55,216 bases of DNA from Prochlorococcus sp. AG-402-N17 (GTDB lineage Bacteria > Cyanobacteriota > Cyanobacteriia > PCC-6307 > Cyanobiaceae), in the NCBI GenBank assembly GCA_003216455.1, contig QCIV01000007.1, forward strand, positions 1-55,216, in the 5' to 3' direction. The translations under genes were made by a program, and so were the position numbers. Below the pieces are notes generated by a model that was not told the DNA's origin, did no database searches, and was given only the letters and a program-made list of their open reading frames with translations. Numbering within the stretch: the first letter of the stretch is position 1; each line of letters opens with the position of its first letter. Shown one piece after another: positions 28,512 through 38,419 of this stretch.

Positions 28512-28520
28512 GAAATATCT

Positions 28521-29375
28521 TCAATCAAAAACAGCAGTTTTGCTGTTATAAACAAATACTTGATGATTCAGATGTAATCTAACTGCTCTTGCTAAAGCTA
28601 TTCTTTCAATATCTCTTCCTTTTCTAATCAAATCATCAACTTCATCCCTATGACTTACATTAACTGTACATTGCTCTATTATCGGGCCTTCATCAAGATC
28701 TTCAGTAACATAATGAGCAGTAGCACCGATTAATTTAACACCTCTCTTCCATGCTCGATGATATGGTTGCCCGCCCTTAAACGCAGGTAAGAAAGAATGA
28801 TGAATATTTATTATTGAAGAAAACTTTTTTAAAAAAGAGTCACTCAAAATTTGCATATATTTAGCTAATACAACAAGATCAATTTCGTATTCTTTTAGTA
28901 AATTTAAAAATTTATCTTCAACAAGAGATTTATCAGTTTTAAAAGTATCAATATGGACAAATTTTGCATTAAAGTCATTTGCAATATTTTCAAGATCAGA
29001 ATGATTTGAAATTATTAACGGGACTTTCATTTTAAGTTCTCCATTTCTGACTCGCCAAAGTAAATCAATCAAACAATGATTTTGTTTACTCACGAAAATA
29101 GCAACATTTGGAATTTCATCAGAATAATTTACGTTAAATTTTCCATTTACTTCATCTGCAATTTTTTCAAATTCTTTATAAATTTCATCTCTATTAAAAG
29201 ATCTATTATTACTATTCCATTCAATTCGACTAAGAAACAAACCCGCATCTTGATCTGTATGATGATCAGAATGTTTTATGTTGCCACCGTAATTTGAAAT
29301 CCAACTTGTAAGTAAACTTACAAGGCCAGGACGATCAGGACAAACAATTTTGAATATAATTGAAGGATGTTCCAA
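28521..29375 (-). CDS. purU: Formyltetrahydrofolate deformylase
   Basis: 284-residue enzyme hydrolysing 10-formyl-THF to formate and THF. An N-terminal ACT domain (FKIVCPDRPGLVSLLTSWISNYGGNI, about 8-33) precedes a formyltransferase-fold catalytic domain with VVLAKYMQILSDSF near 172-185, INIHHSFLPAFKGG near 191-204 and AHYVTEDLDEGPIIEQ near 218-233. The His and Asp of those motifs are the catalytic pair, and the ACT domain distinguishes it from GART PurN. In E. coli it supplies formate for PurT; here it balances one-carbon pools alongside gcvT. It is divergent from the flavoprotein gene at 29424 with a 48-bp gap. Confidence 0.95.
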   Translation of the reverse strand: MEHPSIIFKIVCPDRPGLVSLLTSWISNYGGNIKHSDHHTDQDAGLFLSRIEWNSNNRSFNRDEIYKEFEKIADEVNGKFNVNYSDEIPNVAIFVSKQNHCLIDLLWRVRNGELKMKVPLIISNHSDLENIANDFNAKFVHIDTFKTDKSLVEDKFLNLLKEYEIDLVVLAKYMQILSDSFLKKFSSIINIHHSFLPAFKGGQPYHRAWKRGVKLIGATAHYVTEDLDEGPIIEQCTVNVSHRDEVDDLIRKGRDIERIALARAVRLHLNHQVFVYNSKTAVFD

Positions 29376-29423
29376 AAAATCTTTAACTATTAAGTCAAAT
29401 AGACAAGTATATCTAATATATCA

Positions 29424-30506
29424 ATGAAAAGCTTAAAAGAAAATTTTCAAAAAGCACACATAGTTATTATTGGATCAGGGATTATTGGAAAATTTAACGC
29501 CTTAGAATTATCAGAATTAGGTTTCCAGGTAACGATAATAGATCCAACTCAACTCCAAAATAGTAGCAATGCAGCTTTAGGCTTATTAATGGGGAATATG
29601 TATCAAAAAAGAAGAGGTAGAAGCTGGGATCTCAGGAAACAAAGCATTGAATTATGGCCACAATGGATTAAATTCCTACAAAAATTTAATTGTGAATTAA
29701 ATATCGAAAAACCATTAATAAAACTAACTACTAATGAAGAAAAGTTTAAAAAATTAGAGAAATTTATTTATGGAAATAATGATCAAAACTTACGAATTTT
29801 AGAAAAAGACTCAATAGTTATCAAGAATATAAATAAAGCCTTCCAAACAAAAAATATAAAAGGAATGATCTCCTTAAAAGATGGAAGAATAAATCCTTTT
29901 TCTTTACTTCAAACATTAGATAAATATCTAAAACATAAAAAAATCAATTTTTCAGAAGGAGAAATTATAAAAATCAGAAAAACAAATAATCAATGGATTT
30001 CTACAACAAAGAATAATGAAAACATCAAATCTGATATGGTTATTTTGTGCAATTCACTAAAAGCAGTTGATTTAATAGATAGCATATCTCACAACATCAC
30101 ATTAAAACCTGTATTGGGTCAAGCTATTGAAATTGATATAAATGATGCAGAAGTTGATTTATTATCACTGCCCAAACAATTCAGTATAAATGGGAAAAAT
30201 ATAATTCCAAAATCAAAAAATAAGCTAATTATTGGATCAACTGACGAATATAGTACTAAACCAGAAGAAAATACATTCGAAAAACTCACAAATTTTCTCG
30301 ATAAAAAACCAAATTGGTTGATAAAAGGGAAGATTTCTAAAAAATGGTATGGGATAAGGTCAAGACCAGATGGTGAGCCTTCACCAATATTGAAAAATCT
30401 TGAAGGTGGACTAATTATATGTACAGGTTTTTATAAGAATGGGATTTTACTTGCTCCGGCTTGTTCTAAATGGGTTGCTAATGAGATTAAAAATTACCTT
30501 TTTTAA
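29424..30506 (+). CDS. FAD-dependent amine/D-amino-acid oxidase-like protein (DAO family)
   Basis: 360-residue DAO-family flavoprotein. The Rossmann dinucleotide site is clear: [20 protein letters not shown] near 14-33, ending in TIIDP. The family Arg-x-Gly region appears near the C-terminus as [16 protein letters not shown], followed by [17 protein letters not shown], where FAD and substrate bind. Candidates are glycine oxidase (ThiO, for thiamine), DadA-like D-amino acid dehydrogenase or another amine oxidase; sequence alone does not separate them. No ThiG domain is fused, unlike some cyanobacterial ThiO. It overlaps the convergent dnaK 3' end by 4 bp. Confidence 0.85.
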   Translation: MKSLKENFQKAHIVIIGSGIIGKFNALELSELGFQVTIIDPTQLQNSSNAALGLLMGNMYQKRRGRSWDLRKQSIELWPQWIKFLQKFNCELNIEKPLIKLTTNEEKFKKLEKFIYGNNDQNLRILEKDSIVIKNINKAFQTKNIKGMISLKDGRINPFSLLQTLDKYLKHKKINFSEGEIIKIRKTNNQWISTTKNNENIKSDMVILCNSLKAVDLIDSISHNITLKPVLGQAIEIDINDAEVDLLSLPKQFSINGKNIIPKSKNKLIIGSTDEYSTKPEENTFEKLTNFLDKKPNWLIKGKISKKWYGIRSRPDGEPSPILKNLEGGLIICTGFYKNGILLAPACSKWVANEIKNYLF

Positions 30507-32410
30507 TCTTTAGTTTCAGTAAAGTCGGCATCAATTACATCATCTCCACCTTTTTCGTTTGAATCACTCTGATCAGAACCGCCTGGTGTTCCAGGGGAAG
30601 GTGGCTGATTACCTGGTTGCTGGTAAACAGATGAACCAACTGCGTAAAGTTCTTGCTGAAGTTCTTCAAGAAGTTTTTTCATTGATTCATAATCTTCTTT
30701 TGCAGTTGCCTCTTTTAAAGCATTACTTTTTTCTTCTACTTTGGACTTTGCTGAAGCATCAATTTTGTCTCCTAACTCACCAAGTTGCTTTTCTGTCTGG
30801 TAGACAAGTGTTTCAGCTTGATTTTTTAAATCAATTTTTTCTCTTTTTTCTTTATCTGCAGATGCATTTGATTCGGCATCTTTTACCATTTTTTCTACTT
30901 CATTATCAGATAAAGTAGAAGCACCAGTGATAGAAATACTTTGCTCTTTACCACTTCCTTTATCTTTAGCAGTAACACTAAGAATTCCATTTGCATCGAT
31001 ATCAAATGTAACTTCAATTTGCGGAACACCTCTTGGTGCTGAAGGTATACCATCCAATCTAAAAGTTCCTAAACTTTTGTTATCAGAAGCCATTTCTCTT
31101 TCGCCCTGTAAAACGTGTATTTCAACATTTGTTTGGCCATCTACAGCAGTTGAATATGTTTCAGATTTCTTCGTAGGTACTGTAGTATTTCGATTTATCA
31201 TTTTTGTCATTACTCCCCCTAAAGTCTCCACACCTAAAGAAAGTGGAGTCACGTCAAGCAACAATATATCTTTAACCTCTCCTGCTAAAACTCCTCCCTG
31301 AATTGCGGCTCCAACTGCTACTACCTCATCAGGATTAACAGTTTGATTTGGTTCTTTGCCGATTATTTTTTTAACTAAATCTAAAACAGCAGGAATTCTA
31401 GATGAACCTCCCACCATAACAACTTCATCAATTTCGCTAGTAGAAATTTTAGCATCACTTATAGCTCGCTCAACTGGGGTCTTACATCTATCAATCAAAG
31501 AAGCTGCTAATTCCTCAAACTTTGCTCTAGTAAGGTTCAAATCCAAATGTTTTGGTCCTTCGGGCGTCGCTGTAATGAAAGGTAAATTTATTTCACTTTG
31601 CGTAGCATTTGAGAGCTCTATTTTTGCTTTTTCTGCAGCTTCAGTCAATCTTTGCAAAGCTTGCTTATCTTGTCTAAGATCAATTCCCTCATTTGATTTA
31701 AAAGTATTAGCTAAGTGATCTACGATGCATCTATCAAAATCATCACCACCTAAATGTGTATCTCCAGATGTAGATAGAACTTCAGTTACTCCATCACCAG
31801 CTTCAATAACTGAAACATCAAATGTTCCTCCTCCTAAATCAAAAACAAGGATTTTTTCATTTTCTTTATCCAAACCATATGCTAAAGCTGCTGCAGTTGG
31901 TTCATTAACAATTCTGAGAACTTCTAGACCTGCAATCTTACCAGCATCTTTCGTAGCCTGTCTTTGTGAATCATTAAAATAAGCTGGAACTGTAATTACA
32001 GCCTGTGTAACTTTGTCACCAAGATATTTACCCGCATCATCGGCTAACTTTCTTAAGACTTGAGAGCTTACCTCTTCAGGAGAAAACTGCTTATCCAAAA
32101 CAGGACATTTTAATTTGACACTAGAACCAGATTTTTCGACAGAATAACTAACTTCTTTGGATTCTTCATTAACTTCATCAACTCTTCTACCAACAAAACG
32201 TTTTGCAGAATAAAAAGTATTTTCAGGGTTCATTACAGCTTGTCTTTTTGCTATTTGTCCAACAAGCTGATCTTGATTTTTTGTATATGCAACAACTGAT
32301 GGAGTAGTTCTGAAACCCTCAGCATTTGCTATTACAGTAGGCTTACCACCTTCCATCACAGCGACACAACTATTAGTTGTTCCTAAATCAATTCCTACTA
32401 CCTTACCCAT
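30503..32410 (-). CDS. dnaK: Hsp70 chaperone DnaK (DnaK2 type)
   Basis: About 635 residues. The ATPase domain opens with [20 protein letters not shown], typical of the stress-induced DnaK2 of cyanobacteria; phosphate loops [11 protein letters not shown] near 195 and [12 protein letters not shown] near 335 follow. Substrate-binding domain: [23 protein letters not shown] near 389-411. The tail is Gly/Pro/Ser-rich and ends in [12 protein letters not shown], the conserved EEVD-like bacterial end. I start at 32410: the 21 codons to an upstream ATG at 32473 are absent from DnaK proteins I know. No CIRCE (TTAGCACTC-N9-GAGTGCTAA) is seen in the 126 bp upstream. Confidence 0.97.
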   Translation of the reverse strand: MGKVVGIDLGTTNSCVAVMEGGKPTVIANAEGFRTTPSVVAYTKNQDQLVGQIAKRQAVMNPENTFYSAKRFVGRRVDEVNEESKEVSYSVEKSGSSVKLKCPVLDKQFSPEEVSSQVLRKLADDAGKYLGDKVTQAVITVPAYFNDSQRQATKDAGKIAGLEVLRIVNEPTAAALAYGLDKENEKILVFDLGGGTFDVSVIEAGDGVTEVLSTSGDTHLGGDDFDRCIVDHLANTFKSNEGIDLRQDKQALQRLTEAAEKAKIELSNATQSEINLPFITATPEGPKHLDLNLTRAKFEELAASLIDRCKTPVERAISDAKISTSEIDEVVMVGGSSRIPAVLDLVKKIIGKEPNQTVNPDEVVAVGAAIQGGVLAGEVKDILLLDVTPLSLGVETLGGVMTKMINRNTTVPTKKSETYSTAVDGQTNVEIHVLQGEREMASDNKSLGTFRLDGIPSAPRGVPQIEVTFDIDANGILSVTAKDKGSGKEQSISITGASTLSDNEVEKMVKDAESNASADKEKREKIDLKNQAETLVYQTEKQLGELGDKIDASAKSKVEEKSNALKEATAKEDYESMKKLLEELQQELYAVGSSVYQQPGNQPPSPGTPGGSDQSDSNEKGGDDVIDADFTETKD

Positions 32411-32536
32411 GGGTAAATTCTCAATATTTGCTATTCTCCATAATCGGTCATTGACGTCATTAATGTTACTCAAAGACGGGGTGTGGTTCCCGAACAGATC
32501 ATTACTTTTAAGGCTAAAATTCTAAAAATTCCAAAT
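32411..32536. promoter_or_regulatory. Divergent promoter region dnaK / aroE
   Basis: 126 bp between the preferred dnaK and aroE starts. TAAAAT at 32515-32520 is a plausible plus-strand -10 for aroE. A short GC-rich inverted pair CGGG/CCCG (about 32478-32493) stands out in otherwise AT-rich DNA. No CIRCE element was found, so heat control of dnaK, if present, uses another route. Confidence 0.4.
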
Positions 32537-33397
32537 ATGATTTCAAGTAAAACATCTTTCATAGCATTAATTGGCAATCCAGTAAGCCATTCTTTATCAC
32601 CAATTATGCAAAATGCTGCGCTTCAATATTTAGGCTTAGATTTAATCTATATTGCTTTACCTTGTAAAGATGAAGATCTAGTATTAGTCCTTGATTCTCT
32701 TAAAAAGATTAATTGCAAAGGGTTAAACATTACAATTCCACACAAAGAAAAAGTATTTAACCTTTGTAGTGAAATCTCCCCTATTGCTAACAAACTTAAA
32801 GCAATTAATACCTTGAAATTAAATTCTGAAAAAGAATGGAGCGCAACTAATACCGATGTAGAAGGATTTATTTATCCATTAAAAAATTTAAACTTAGCAA
32901 AGAAAAAATCAATGGTTCTAGGCTCTGGGGGTGCAGCAAGATCTGTTATTCAAGGTTTAATAAATTTAAATCTTTCAACAATATCAGTAATATCACGTAA
33001 TAAATCATCACTAGATGAATTAATAAAAAACTTTGATAATCAAATTCAATTGCAGGGTTTATTAAATAGTGATGAGCGAACCAAAATTTTAATTCGGGAA
33101 GCAGATTTGATTGTAAATACAACACCAGCAGGGATGAAAACAACTAAAAATGAAAATAATGTAATGCCATATGGCGAAGTTTTTTGGAAATCTCTTAACT
33201 CGCAAACAATTGTTTATGATTTAATATATAATCCTGCTCCAACTCCCTTATTAAAATTTAGCGCCAAAAAAGGATGTATTACTATAGATGGACTGGAAAT
33301 GCTTGTTGCTCAAGGAATAAAATCTTTATCATTTTGGACAGATGGTTTAGAAGTGCCCTTTCATGTGATGAATGACGCACTAAAAAAATATCTTTAA
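32537..33397 (+). CDS. aroE: Shikimate dehydrogenase
   Basis: About 286 residues; NADP-dependent reduction of 3-dehydroshikimate to shikimate. N-terminal IGNPVSHSLSPIMQNAAL gives the shikimate-binding S-x-S-x-S/P loop (first ~25 residues), LNITIPHKE has the catalytic lysine near residue 68, NTDVEGF supplies the substrate Asn/Asp, and MVLGSGGAARSVIQGL near 130-145 is the dinucleotide site. I start at ATG 32537. A longer GTG-initiated frame from 32483 would add 18 residues lacking family similarity and overlap the dnaK promoter. DAHP synthase of the same pathway is about 8 kb upstream. Confidence 0.95.
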   Translation: MISSKTSFIALIGNPVSHSLSPIMQNAALQYLGLDLIYIALPCKDEDLVLVLDSLKKINCKGLNITIPHKEKVFNLCSEISPIANKLKAINTLKLNSEKEWSATNTDVEGFIYPLKNLNLAKKKSMVLGSGGAARSVIQGLINLNLSTISVISRNKSSLDELIKNFDNQIQLQGLLNSDERTKILIREADLIVNTTPAGMKTTKNENNVMPYGEVFWKSLNSQTIVYDLIYNPAPTPLLKFSAKKGCITIDGLEMLVAQGIKSLSFWTDGLEVPFHVMNDALKKYL

Positions 33398-33500
33398 AAA
33401 ATGATCCTATTTATCAAGAAATTGCCTGTAGTAATGTATCGTAAATAATGAACAGACGCTCATCACATTAATTTATGAGCCAAAGACCTTGTCTGAAACT

Positions 33501-33962
33501 ATGAATGATCAACAATCTTATTACGAAACCATGTACATCCTCCGCCCAGACATTGCGGAAGATGAAGTAACTAATCACATTGATAAATACAATAAGCTTT
33601 TAGAAGAATTTGGCGGTACGATTCTTGATAGTCAAATGAGAGGTAAAAGAAGATTAGCCTACCAAATAGCAAAACATAGAGAAGGTATTTACGTGCAACT
33701 AAGTCATCAAGGTGATGGGCAACATATTTTCAAAATTGAAAAAGCAATGAGACTAAGTGAAGATGTTATTAGATACATGACAGTTAAACAAGAAGGTCCT
33801 TTACCAACCCCAAGACCTTCAAACAAGAGTACATCTCAATCAGAGAACAAAGGCAATCCCGATGCCAAAATTGAATCTAAAGAAAAACAACCAGTAGACA
33901 GTATAGATACTTCAACTTCAAGAAAAGATAATGCTGAAACTAAAGAAAAAACAAAATCTTAA
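33501..33962 (+). CDS. rpsF: 30S ribosomal protein S6
   Basis: About 153 residues. The core S6 domain is near 5-100: [47 protein letters not shown] and [19 protein letters not shown], the last contacting S18 and 16S rRNA. A low-complexity, Lys/Ser/Glu-rich tail of about 50 residues follows, longer than E. coli S6 by different composition. The ATG at 33501 is preferred; a TTG at 33489 adds four residues and is possible. It ends 3 bp from the convergent argG stop. Confidence 0.96.
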   Translation: MNDQQSYYETMYILRPDIAEDEVTNHIDKYNKLLEEFGGTILDSQMRGKRRLAYQIAKHREGIYVQLSHQGDGQHIFKIEKAMRLSEDVIRYMTVKQEGPLPTPRPSNKSTSQSENKGNPDAKIESKEKQPVDSIDTSTSRKDNAETKEKTKS

Positions 33963-33965
33963 ATG

Positions 33966-35180
33966 TTAATCTTTTGTTTTTGAATTTAACTCGGCCCATA
34001 TTTTATTAGACATACCCCACATATAAATAAAACCCTCTGCTAAAGAATGATTAAATACATCATCTTTGCTATAAGTTGCCAAATCTTCCCTGTAAAGTGA
34101 ATTATTTTCCGACATTCTTCCAATGACTATTGCGTTCCCCTTATAAAGTCTAATCTTAACTCTTCCATTAACTGAAGTTTGAGTCGATGATATGAATGCA
34201 TCTAAACTTTCTTTAAGAGGTCCAAACCAAAAACCTTGATAGACTAATTGACCCCATTTTTTTTCCACTATTCCTTTAAAATCAACAACATCGGGGTTTA
34301 ATGTTATACTCTCTAATTCTTTGTGAGCTTTGATTAAAAGTGAGAGGCCAGGTGTTTCGTAAATTTCTCTACTTTTAATTCCTACTACTCGATCTTCAAT
34401 CATATCTATTCTCCCAAAACCGTGGTTACCTGCAAAATCATTAGCTTTTTGAATAATCTCTACTGGAGTTAAAATTTCATCATTAATTCCAACTGGAAAC
34501 CCATTTTTAAAAACAATTTCTATATCTTGATGAGAATCAGGTGAATTATCAATTGATGATGTCATCGAAAATATATCCTCAGGTGCTTCTTGCATTGGGT
34601 CTTCTAATATACCTGCTTCAATACTCCTACCAAGTAAGTTGACATCTATTGAATATGGTGATTTTTTTGATACTGGTGCAGGTATACCAAATTTTTCTCC
34701 ATACACTATTGCCTCTTCTCTACTCATATTCCATTCCCTTGCAGGAGTAATTATTTTTAAATCAGGACCTAAAGCATTAATTGCCAAATCAAACCGAACT
34801 TGATCGTTCCCTTTACCAGTGCATCCATGAGCTACTGCATCGGCATTAATCTCTTTAGCAATATTGACGAGATTTTCAGCAATTAAAGGCCTAGCAAGAG
34901 CAGTAGATAAAGGATATTTTTCTAAATATAATGCGTTTGCTCTAATGGCTGGAAAAGCATATCTCTCAACAAAACTATTCACTAAATTGCCTACGATTGA
35001 TTTAGATGCACCAGAATTTAAAGCTTTTTGCCTAATAAGTTCTAAATCCTCGCCTTGTCCAAGATCTGCTACAAAAGTAACCACTTCTGAAATTCCATAT
35101 TCATTCTTTAAATATGGAATACAGACGCTCGTATCTACTCCGCCAGAATACGCTAGCACAACTTTTTTTATCTGCTGCAT
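33966..35180 (-). CDS. argG: Argininosuccinate synthase
   Basis: 404-residue enzyme joining citrulline and aspartate with ATP in arginine biosynthesis. The ATP pyrophosphatase loop is [10 protein letters not shown] at 10-19. [16 protein letters not shown] near 116-131 contains citrulline/aspartate-binding residues, and [17 protein letters not shown] near 180-196 is also family-typical. Length fits the bacterial type 1 enzyme. It lies 36 bp downstream of the small membrane protein gene on the same strand and may share its transcript. Confidence 0.97.
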   Translation of the reverse strand: MQQIKKVVLAYSGGVDTSVCIPYLKNEYGISEVVTFVADLGQGEDLELIRQKALNSGASKSIVGNLVNSFVERYAFPAIRANALYLEKYPLSTALARPLIAENLVNIAKEINADAVAHGCTGKGNDQVRFDLAINALGPDLKIITPAREWNMSREEAIVYGEKFGIPAPVSKKSPYSIDVNLLGRSIEAGILEDPMQEAPEDIFSMTSSIDNSPDSHQDIEIVFKNGFPVGINDEILTPVEIIQKANDFAGNHGFGRIDMIEDRVVGIKSREIYETPGLSLLIKAHKELESITLNPDVVDFKGIVEKKWGQLVYQGFWFGPLKESLDAFISSTQTSVNGRVKIRLYKGNAIVIGRMSENNSLYREDLATYSKDDVFNHSLAEGFIYMWGMSNKIWAELNSKTKD

Positions 35181-35216
35181 TTAAATTTGCTCCATAAATT
35201 TAAATTTTTGAAATAA

Positions 35217-35411
35217 TTAAGAATTTGAAAACTTATTAAAAACTATTATTATTGTAACTAAAAGAGCTGGACCAAAAACTAATAACACCAGAAGAAAGTT
35301 ATTAATTATTAAAACATTAGGATATGAGTATCCAATAAGTTTAAATGATCCTGCCAGCAACAATGAAATTAGCCAGATAAAAAAGTATTTTAAATTTGCT
35401 TTATCAAACAA
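35217..35411 (-). CDS. Small two-helix membrane protein (64 aa)
   Basis: Residues about 8-28 (KYFFIWLISLLLAGSFKLIG) and 35-58 (INNFLLVLLVFGPALLVTIIIV) form two likely membrane helices with a short loop. I do not recognise the family. Coding status is supported by the good fit between argG (36 bp downstream, same strand) and the divergent DUF3134 gene (53 bp upstream). An alternative is a chance frame in AT-rich DNA, but the helix-loop-helix pattern argues against that. Confidence 0.7.
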   Translation of the reverse strand: MFDKANLKYFFIWLISLLLAGSFKLIGYSYPNVLIINNFLLVLLVFGPALLVTIIIVFNKFSNS

Positions 35412-35464
35412 AGTTTTTCGTATGCATCATTATGTATTATCTTATATATAGAGCATAACCTTTA
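35412..35464. promoter_or_regulatory. Compact 53-bp divergent promoter region
   Basis: Two genes start outward from this short gap. On the plus strand TATTAT and TATATA strings near 35441-35451 lie at a suitable distance before the DUF3134 ATG at 35465. Both promoters must overlap or extend into coding sequence. Confidence 0.35.
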
Positions 35465-35746
35465 ATGGATTCAAATAAATTAAAACTTAGGCTAGACGAG
35501 ATATCTGAAGTCAATCCTGCTTTAACTTGCTACCACAGAGATGATCCAGCTCCTGTGTTGCCATTAAGAGAAGAACCTGATCTACTATCTTGGCTCGAAA
35601 ATACAGGTAGACTTGTTGCAGAAAAAGATGGAGATTCACAAGAGATTAGTACAATAGAAGAAGAAGAACTTTCAGCGCTTATGGGAGAAAAAGAAGATTA
35701 TAAAACTGAAGAAGATCCCTCGGCAGAAGATGATTGGGAAGATTAA
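35465..35746 (+). CDS. DUF3134 family protein (cyanobacterial)
   Basis: 93-residue very acidic protein. The stretch HRDDPAPVLPLREEPDLLSWLENTGRLV at about 24-51 matches what I recall of DUF3134, a small cyanobacteria-restricted family of unknown role. The C-terminal 35 residues are almost all acidic (EEEELSALMGEKED...EDDWED) and likely disordered. Its end overlaps mraY by 17 bp, so both are probably made from one message; no functional link to cell-wall synthesis is known. Confidence 0.82.
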   Translation: MDSNKLKLRLDEISEVNPALTCYHRDDPAPVLPLREEPDLLSWLENTGRLVAEKDGDSQEISTIEEEELSALMGEKEDYKTEEDPSAEDDWED

Positions 35747-36806
35747 AAAGTTTAACTTTGAATCTTTATTTATATTAAATACTTTTGCTTTAATAGTTAC
35801 TTCCTATTTTTTTAATAATTTTATTTTTACGGGAGTTTACATATTATTTTTCTTTATTTCTATTTTCACAACGAAAAATGGTTTGAAGATTATCAAAAAA
35901 TTTAATTTACTTCAAAATATTAGAAATGAAGGCCCAGCTAATCACTTTAAAAAAAGTGATACACCAACAATGGGTGGGATTTTTATGATAATCCCTTTTT
36001 TAATTTTTCTTTTGATAATAACCATAAATTTAGGTTCCCTAAAATTATTTCTTTTTTTACTTACTATTTTTGGTTTCTTTATTACAGGATTTTTAGATGA
36101 TTATTTAAGCATTAAAAAAAAAAATAACACAGGTTTGAGAACAAAAGAAAAATTTGCCCTTCAAAGTATCATCTCAATAATTTTTACATTTTTAGCCTAT
36201 AAAAAAAATTTAATTGATCCATATATTTCAGTATCTGACTCTTGGGGAATAAATATTAATATTTTCATATTACCAATTTCATTTTTAGTACTTGTTGGCA
36301 TAAGTAATTCCGTTAATTTGACTGATGGACTAGATGGATTAGCAGCTGGTTGCAGTGGGGTTGTCTTTTATGGATTAGGAACAGAGATATTAATGAAGGG
36401 ACAAAAAGAGCTTTTTGTTTTTAGTGTTTTATGTTACTCAATGTCCGGCATATGCTTAGGATTTCTGAAATACAATAGTTATCCTGCAAAAATATTTATG
36501 GGTGACACAGGTTCTTTGACCATTGGTGCAATTCTTGGTTCTGTGGCGTTATTAACTAATAGCATTTTTACCTTATTTATTTTCTCAGGAATATTTATCA
36601 TTGAATCATTATCAGTAATAATTCAAGTAGTGTTTTTTAAAATTACAAAACAATTATTTCACAGAGGTAAACGCATATTTTTAATGGCTCCACTGCACCA
36701 TCATTTTGAACTTAAAGGAGTTAAAGAACAAAAAATAGTTGAAAATTTTTGGAAAATCAACATTTTTCTAATAATTTTAGGTATAGTTTTAAAAATCAAC
36801 CTTTAA
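35730..36806 (+). CDS. mraY: Phospho-N-acetylmuramoyl-pentapeptide-transferase
   Basis: 358-residue polytopic enzyme making lipid I from UDP-MurNAc-pentapeptide and undecaprenyl phosphate in the inner membrane. Motifs: HFKKSDTPTMGGIFM near 72-86, the Mg-binding Asp pair in ITGFLDDYLSIKKKN near 117-131, NLTDGLDGLAAGC near 196-208, FMGDTGSLTIGA near 255-266, and LMAPLHHHFELKG near 316-328. About 10 hydrophobic segments. It is not in a dcw cluster, as usual in cyanobacteria. Start at ATG 35730 overlaps the DUF3134 gene. Confidence 0.96.
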   Translation: MIGKIKKFNFESLFILNTFALIVTSYFFNNFIFTGVYILFFFISIFTTKNGLKIIKKFNLLQNIRNEGPANHFKKSDTPTMGGIFMIIPFLIFLLIITINLGSLKLFLFLLTIFGFFITGFLDDYLSIKKKNNTGLRTKEKFALQSIISIIFTFLAYKKNLIDPYISVSDSWGININIFILPISFLVLVGISNSVNLTDGLDGLAAGCSGVVFYGLGTEILMKGQKELFVFSVLCYSMSGICLGFLKYNSYPAKIFMGDTGSLTIGAILGSVALLTNSIFTLFIFSGIFIIESLSVIIQVVFFKITKQLFHRGKRIFLMAPLHHHFELKGVKEQKIVENFWKINIFLIILGIVLKINL

Positions 36807-36816
36807 AAAATTTGTT

Positions 36817-37062
36817 ATGAGTTTTTTTACATGGAAAGATAATGAATTAACAAGTGACTGCTCAAGTCTTGATGCAATGGCATCGAGATTTGAAGAAACT
36901 GCTAACTTAATGAAAAAACTATCTCAAAAGGGTTTCAAACTAAAGAAAACTCATAAAAATCAACTAATTCTTCACCCTGATCCTAAAGTATTCGATCAAT
37001 GGGGTTTTGTAAGTGAAGAACTCCCTTTTAAACAACTATGTTTAATATCAGAAGAAGAATAA
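36817..37062 (+). CDS. Small soluble hypothetical protein (81 aa)
   Basis: Not recognised. The sequence begins MSFFTWKDNELTSDCSSLDAMA and continues with a helix RFEETANLMKKLSQKGFKLKK, then a beta-like segment NQLILHPD and ENDs in an acidic tail. It follows mraY by 10 bp on the same strand, probably in the same operon. The last 67 bp overlap the convergent sucrose-phosphate synthase frame, which is a large overlap even for this genome. The composition is protein-like, so I favour it as real. Confidence 0.72.
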   Translation: MSFFTWKDNELTSDCSSLDAMASRFEETANLMKKLSQKGFKLKKTHKNQLILHPDPKVFDQWGFVSEELPFKQLCLISEEE

Positions 37063-38405
37063 TTTTTAGGCCTTGAAAACTCTTCTGTAAGTATTGATAA
37101 ATAATTGCGTACATGAGTGTTCCAGCTAAAGTGCCTGTTAACACCTTCAATTCCGTTTCTACTCCATAATTTCCACTTATTAGTATCAGAAATTCCTTTT
37201 TCAAGAATAACTTTCAACTCATTAATATCAGTAACATCTACGAGAAGCCCATTTTCACATTTTGAGCGGATTTCTTTTGGACCTCCATCATTTGTTGATA
37301 TTATTGGCAATCCACATGAAGAAGCTTCAAGCAGAGTTAAACCAAAAGGCTCAGTCAAAGCTGGATTTACAAATACACCCCCTCTGCTAGCAGCCCACCT
37401 ATACAAAGCAGGAATATGACTTGGAAGATGCTTTTTTGGATAAGCTACCTTCCCATACAAATTATATTTATCAATCATTTCAAAAATATTATGAAACACA
37501 TCTTTTTGTTGAGGATCAAGTTTTGAAGTACTATCTCGACAACCCAAAACTAAAATCAAATTAGTTTTTCTTTTTAATTTTTCAGATCTTCCATAAGCCT
37601 CAATCAACGAGGGAATATTTTTTCTTCGTACAGCTCTAGAAATAGTCAAAAATGGAGGTTTTGTAGAATCCTTTAAAAAAGGTTTCATCATATTATCAAT
37701 TTCGACTGTCTCGGTTGTGGAATGAAAATGGTGAAATTTCTTATGATCAACACCAGGAGGAATAACTTTAGCTTTATGAGGTGAAAAAGAAGAATATTGG
37801 GAATATTGAATAACTGACTCTTGTTTGGTACTTGTAACAACAATATCTGCGGACTTTAACACTTTTTCTTCTGCCTCAATTCTTTTTCTTATGGAATAAA
37901 GCTTTTCTATTTGATTAGATGTTAAACCAGTATCAATCAATTTCCTCTTTTTTTCTCTTCCCAAAGAATGACCCGTAAAAATAAGTGGAACTTTTAAAGA
38001 TTTACTAAGTTTAACCCCTACATATCCAGCATCTGCATAATGCGCATGAATAAAATTAGGCTTTTTATTTTTCTTGTAGTAAGAAATAAGACTTTCAGTG
38101 AAGTGATCTAAATAAGGCCAAAGCAATTCTTTTCTTAAATATTTATTAGGTCCAAATTTAAATCTTAAAATTCTAACTCCAGGTTCTACAAATTCTTCTT
38201 TTTGAGAATATTCCTTGTCTACTTTAGGGTCGTTGATTAAACGAGTAACTAAATCTATTTGATCAACTTCTGAAGTATTAGCCAAACTTTTAACTAACTC
38301 TAAAACGTATTGTGTTTGCCCTCCTGTATCTGCATCCCTGCCTAATTCAAGATTTTTAGAGCGTATAAGACCATGTAAATGTAAATGTAAAAATTTCAAT
38401 CTCAT
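36996..38405 (-). CDS. sps: Sucrose-phosphate synthase, glycosyltransferase domain only
   Basis: 469-residue GT4 retaining glycosyltransferase. It makes sucrose 6-phosphate from UDP-glucose and fructose 6-phosphate. N-terminal LHLHGLIRSKNLELGRDADTGGQTQYVLEL near 7-36 is the SPS/sucrose synthase fingerprint; HAHYADAGYVGVKLSKSL near 119-136 and FTGHSLGREKKRKL near 142-155 are SPS-typical, and the donor-site E-x7-E is in PALTEPFGLTLLEASSCGLP near 356-375. Many cyanobacterial SPS are about 700 residues with a C-terminal phosphatase-like domain; that part is missing here. The last ~22 residues overlap the convergent 81-aa gene. The start is supported by GGAGGA 8 nt upstream. Sucrose is a compatible solute in this group. 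Confidence 0.93.
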   Translation of the reverse strand: MRLKFLHLHLHGLIRSKNLELGRDADTGGQTQYVLELVKSLANTSEVDQIDLVTRLINDPKVDKEYSQKEEFVEPGVRILRFKFGPNKYLRKELLWPYLDHFTESLISYYKKNKKPNFIHAHYADAGYVGVKLSKSLKVPLIFTGHSLGREKKRKLIDTGLTSNQIEKLYSIRKRIEAEEKVLKSADIVVTSTKQESVIQYSQYSSFSPHKAKVIPPGVDHKKFHHFHSTTETVEIDNMMKPFLKDSTKPPFLTISRAVRRKNIPSLIEAYGRSEKLKRKTNLILVLGCRDSTSKLDPQQKDVFHNIFEMIDKYNLYGKVAYPKKHLPSHIPALYRWAASRGGVFVNPALTEPFGLTLLEASSCGLPIISTNDGGPKEIRSKCENGLLVDVTDINELKVILEKGISDTNKWKLWSRNGIEGVNRHFSWNTHVRNYLSILTEEFSRPKNYSSSDIKHSCLKGSSSLTKPH

Positions 38406-38413
38406 TCAGCAAA

Positions 38414-38419
38414 TCCTCC
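38414..38419 (-). promoter_or_regulatory. Shine-Dalgarno of the sucrose-phosphate synthase gene
   Basis: GGAGGA on the minus strand, 8 nt before the ATG at 38405. It fixes the start codon and suggests efficient translation. Confidence 0.7.

Noticed and set aside
30559-30918. 119-codon frame opposite the dnaK C-terminus, rich in Leu and Phe
   Set aside because: It is the complement of the Lys/Glu-rich dnaK tail; hydrophobicity is an artefact of reading that strand.
31725-31982. Antisense open frames opposite dnaK, uvrA, valS, purL and acnB
   Set aside because: They lie wholly inside well-supported genes, lack start signals and recognisable domains, and follow from codon bias of the real genes.
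32411-32473. Upstream ATG extending DnaK by 21 residues
   Set aside because: DnaK proteins of this type begin [12 protein letters not shown]; the extra codons occupy the promoter region between dnaK and aroE.
32478-32493. CGGG/CCCG inverted pair as a terminator or operator
   Set aside because: The stem is only 4 bp with an 8-nt loop and no T-tract; noted in the promoter region entry but not claimed as a functional site.
32483-32536. GTG-initiated 18-residue extension of AroE
   Set aside because: The added residues lack family similarity and overlap the dnaK upstream region; ATG 32537 gives the usual N-terminus.
32411-32536. CIRCE heat-shock operator upstream of dnaK
   Set aside because: The TTAGCACTC-N9-GAGTGCTAA inverted repeat is not present on either strand.
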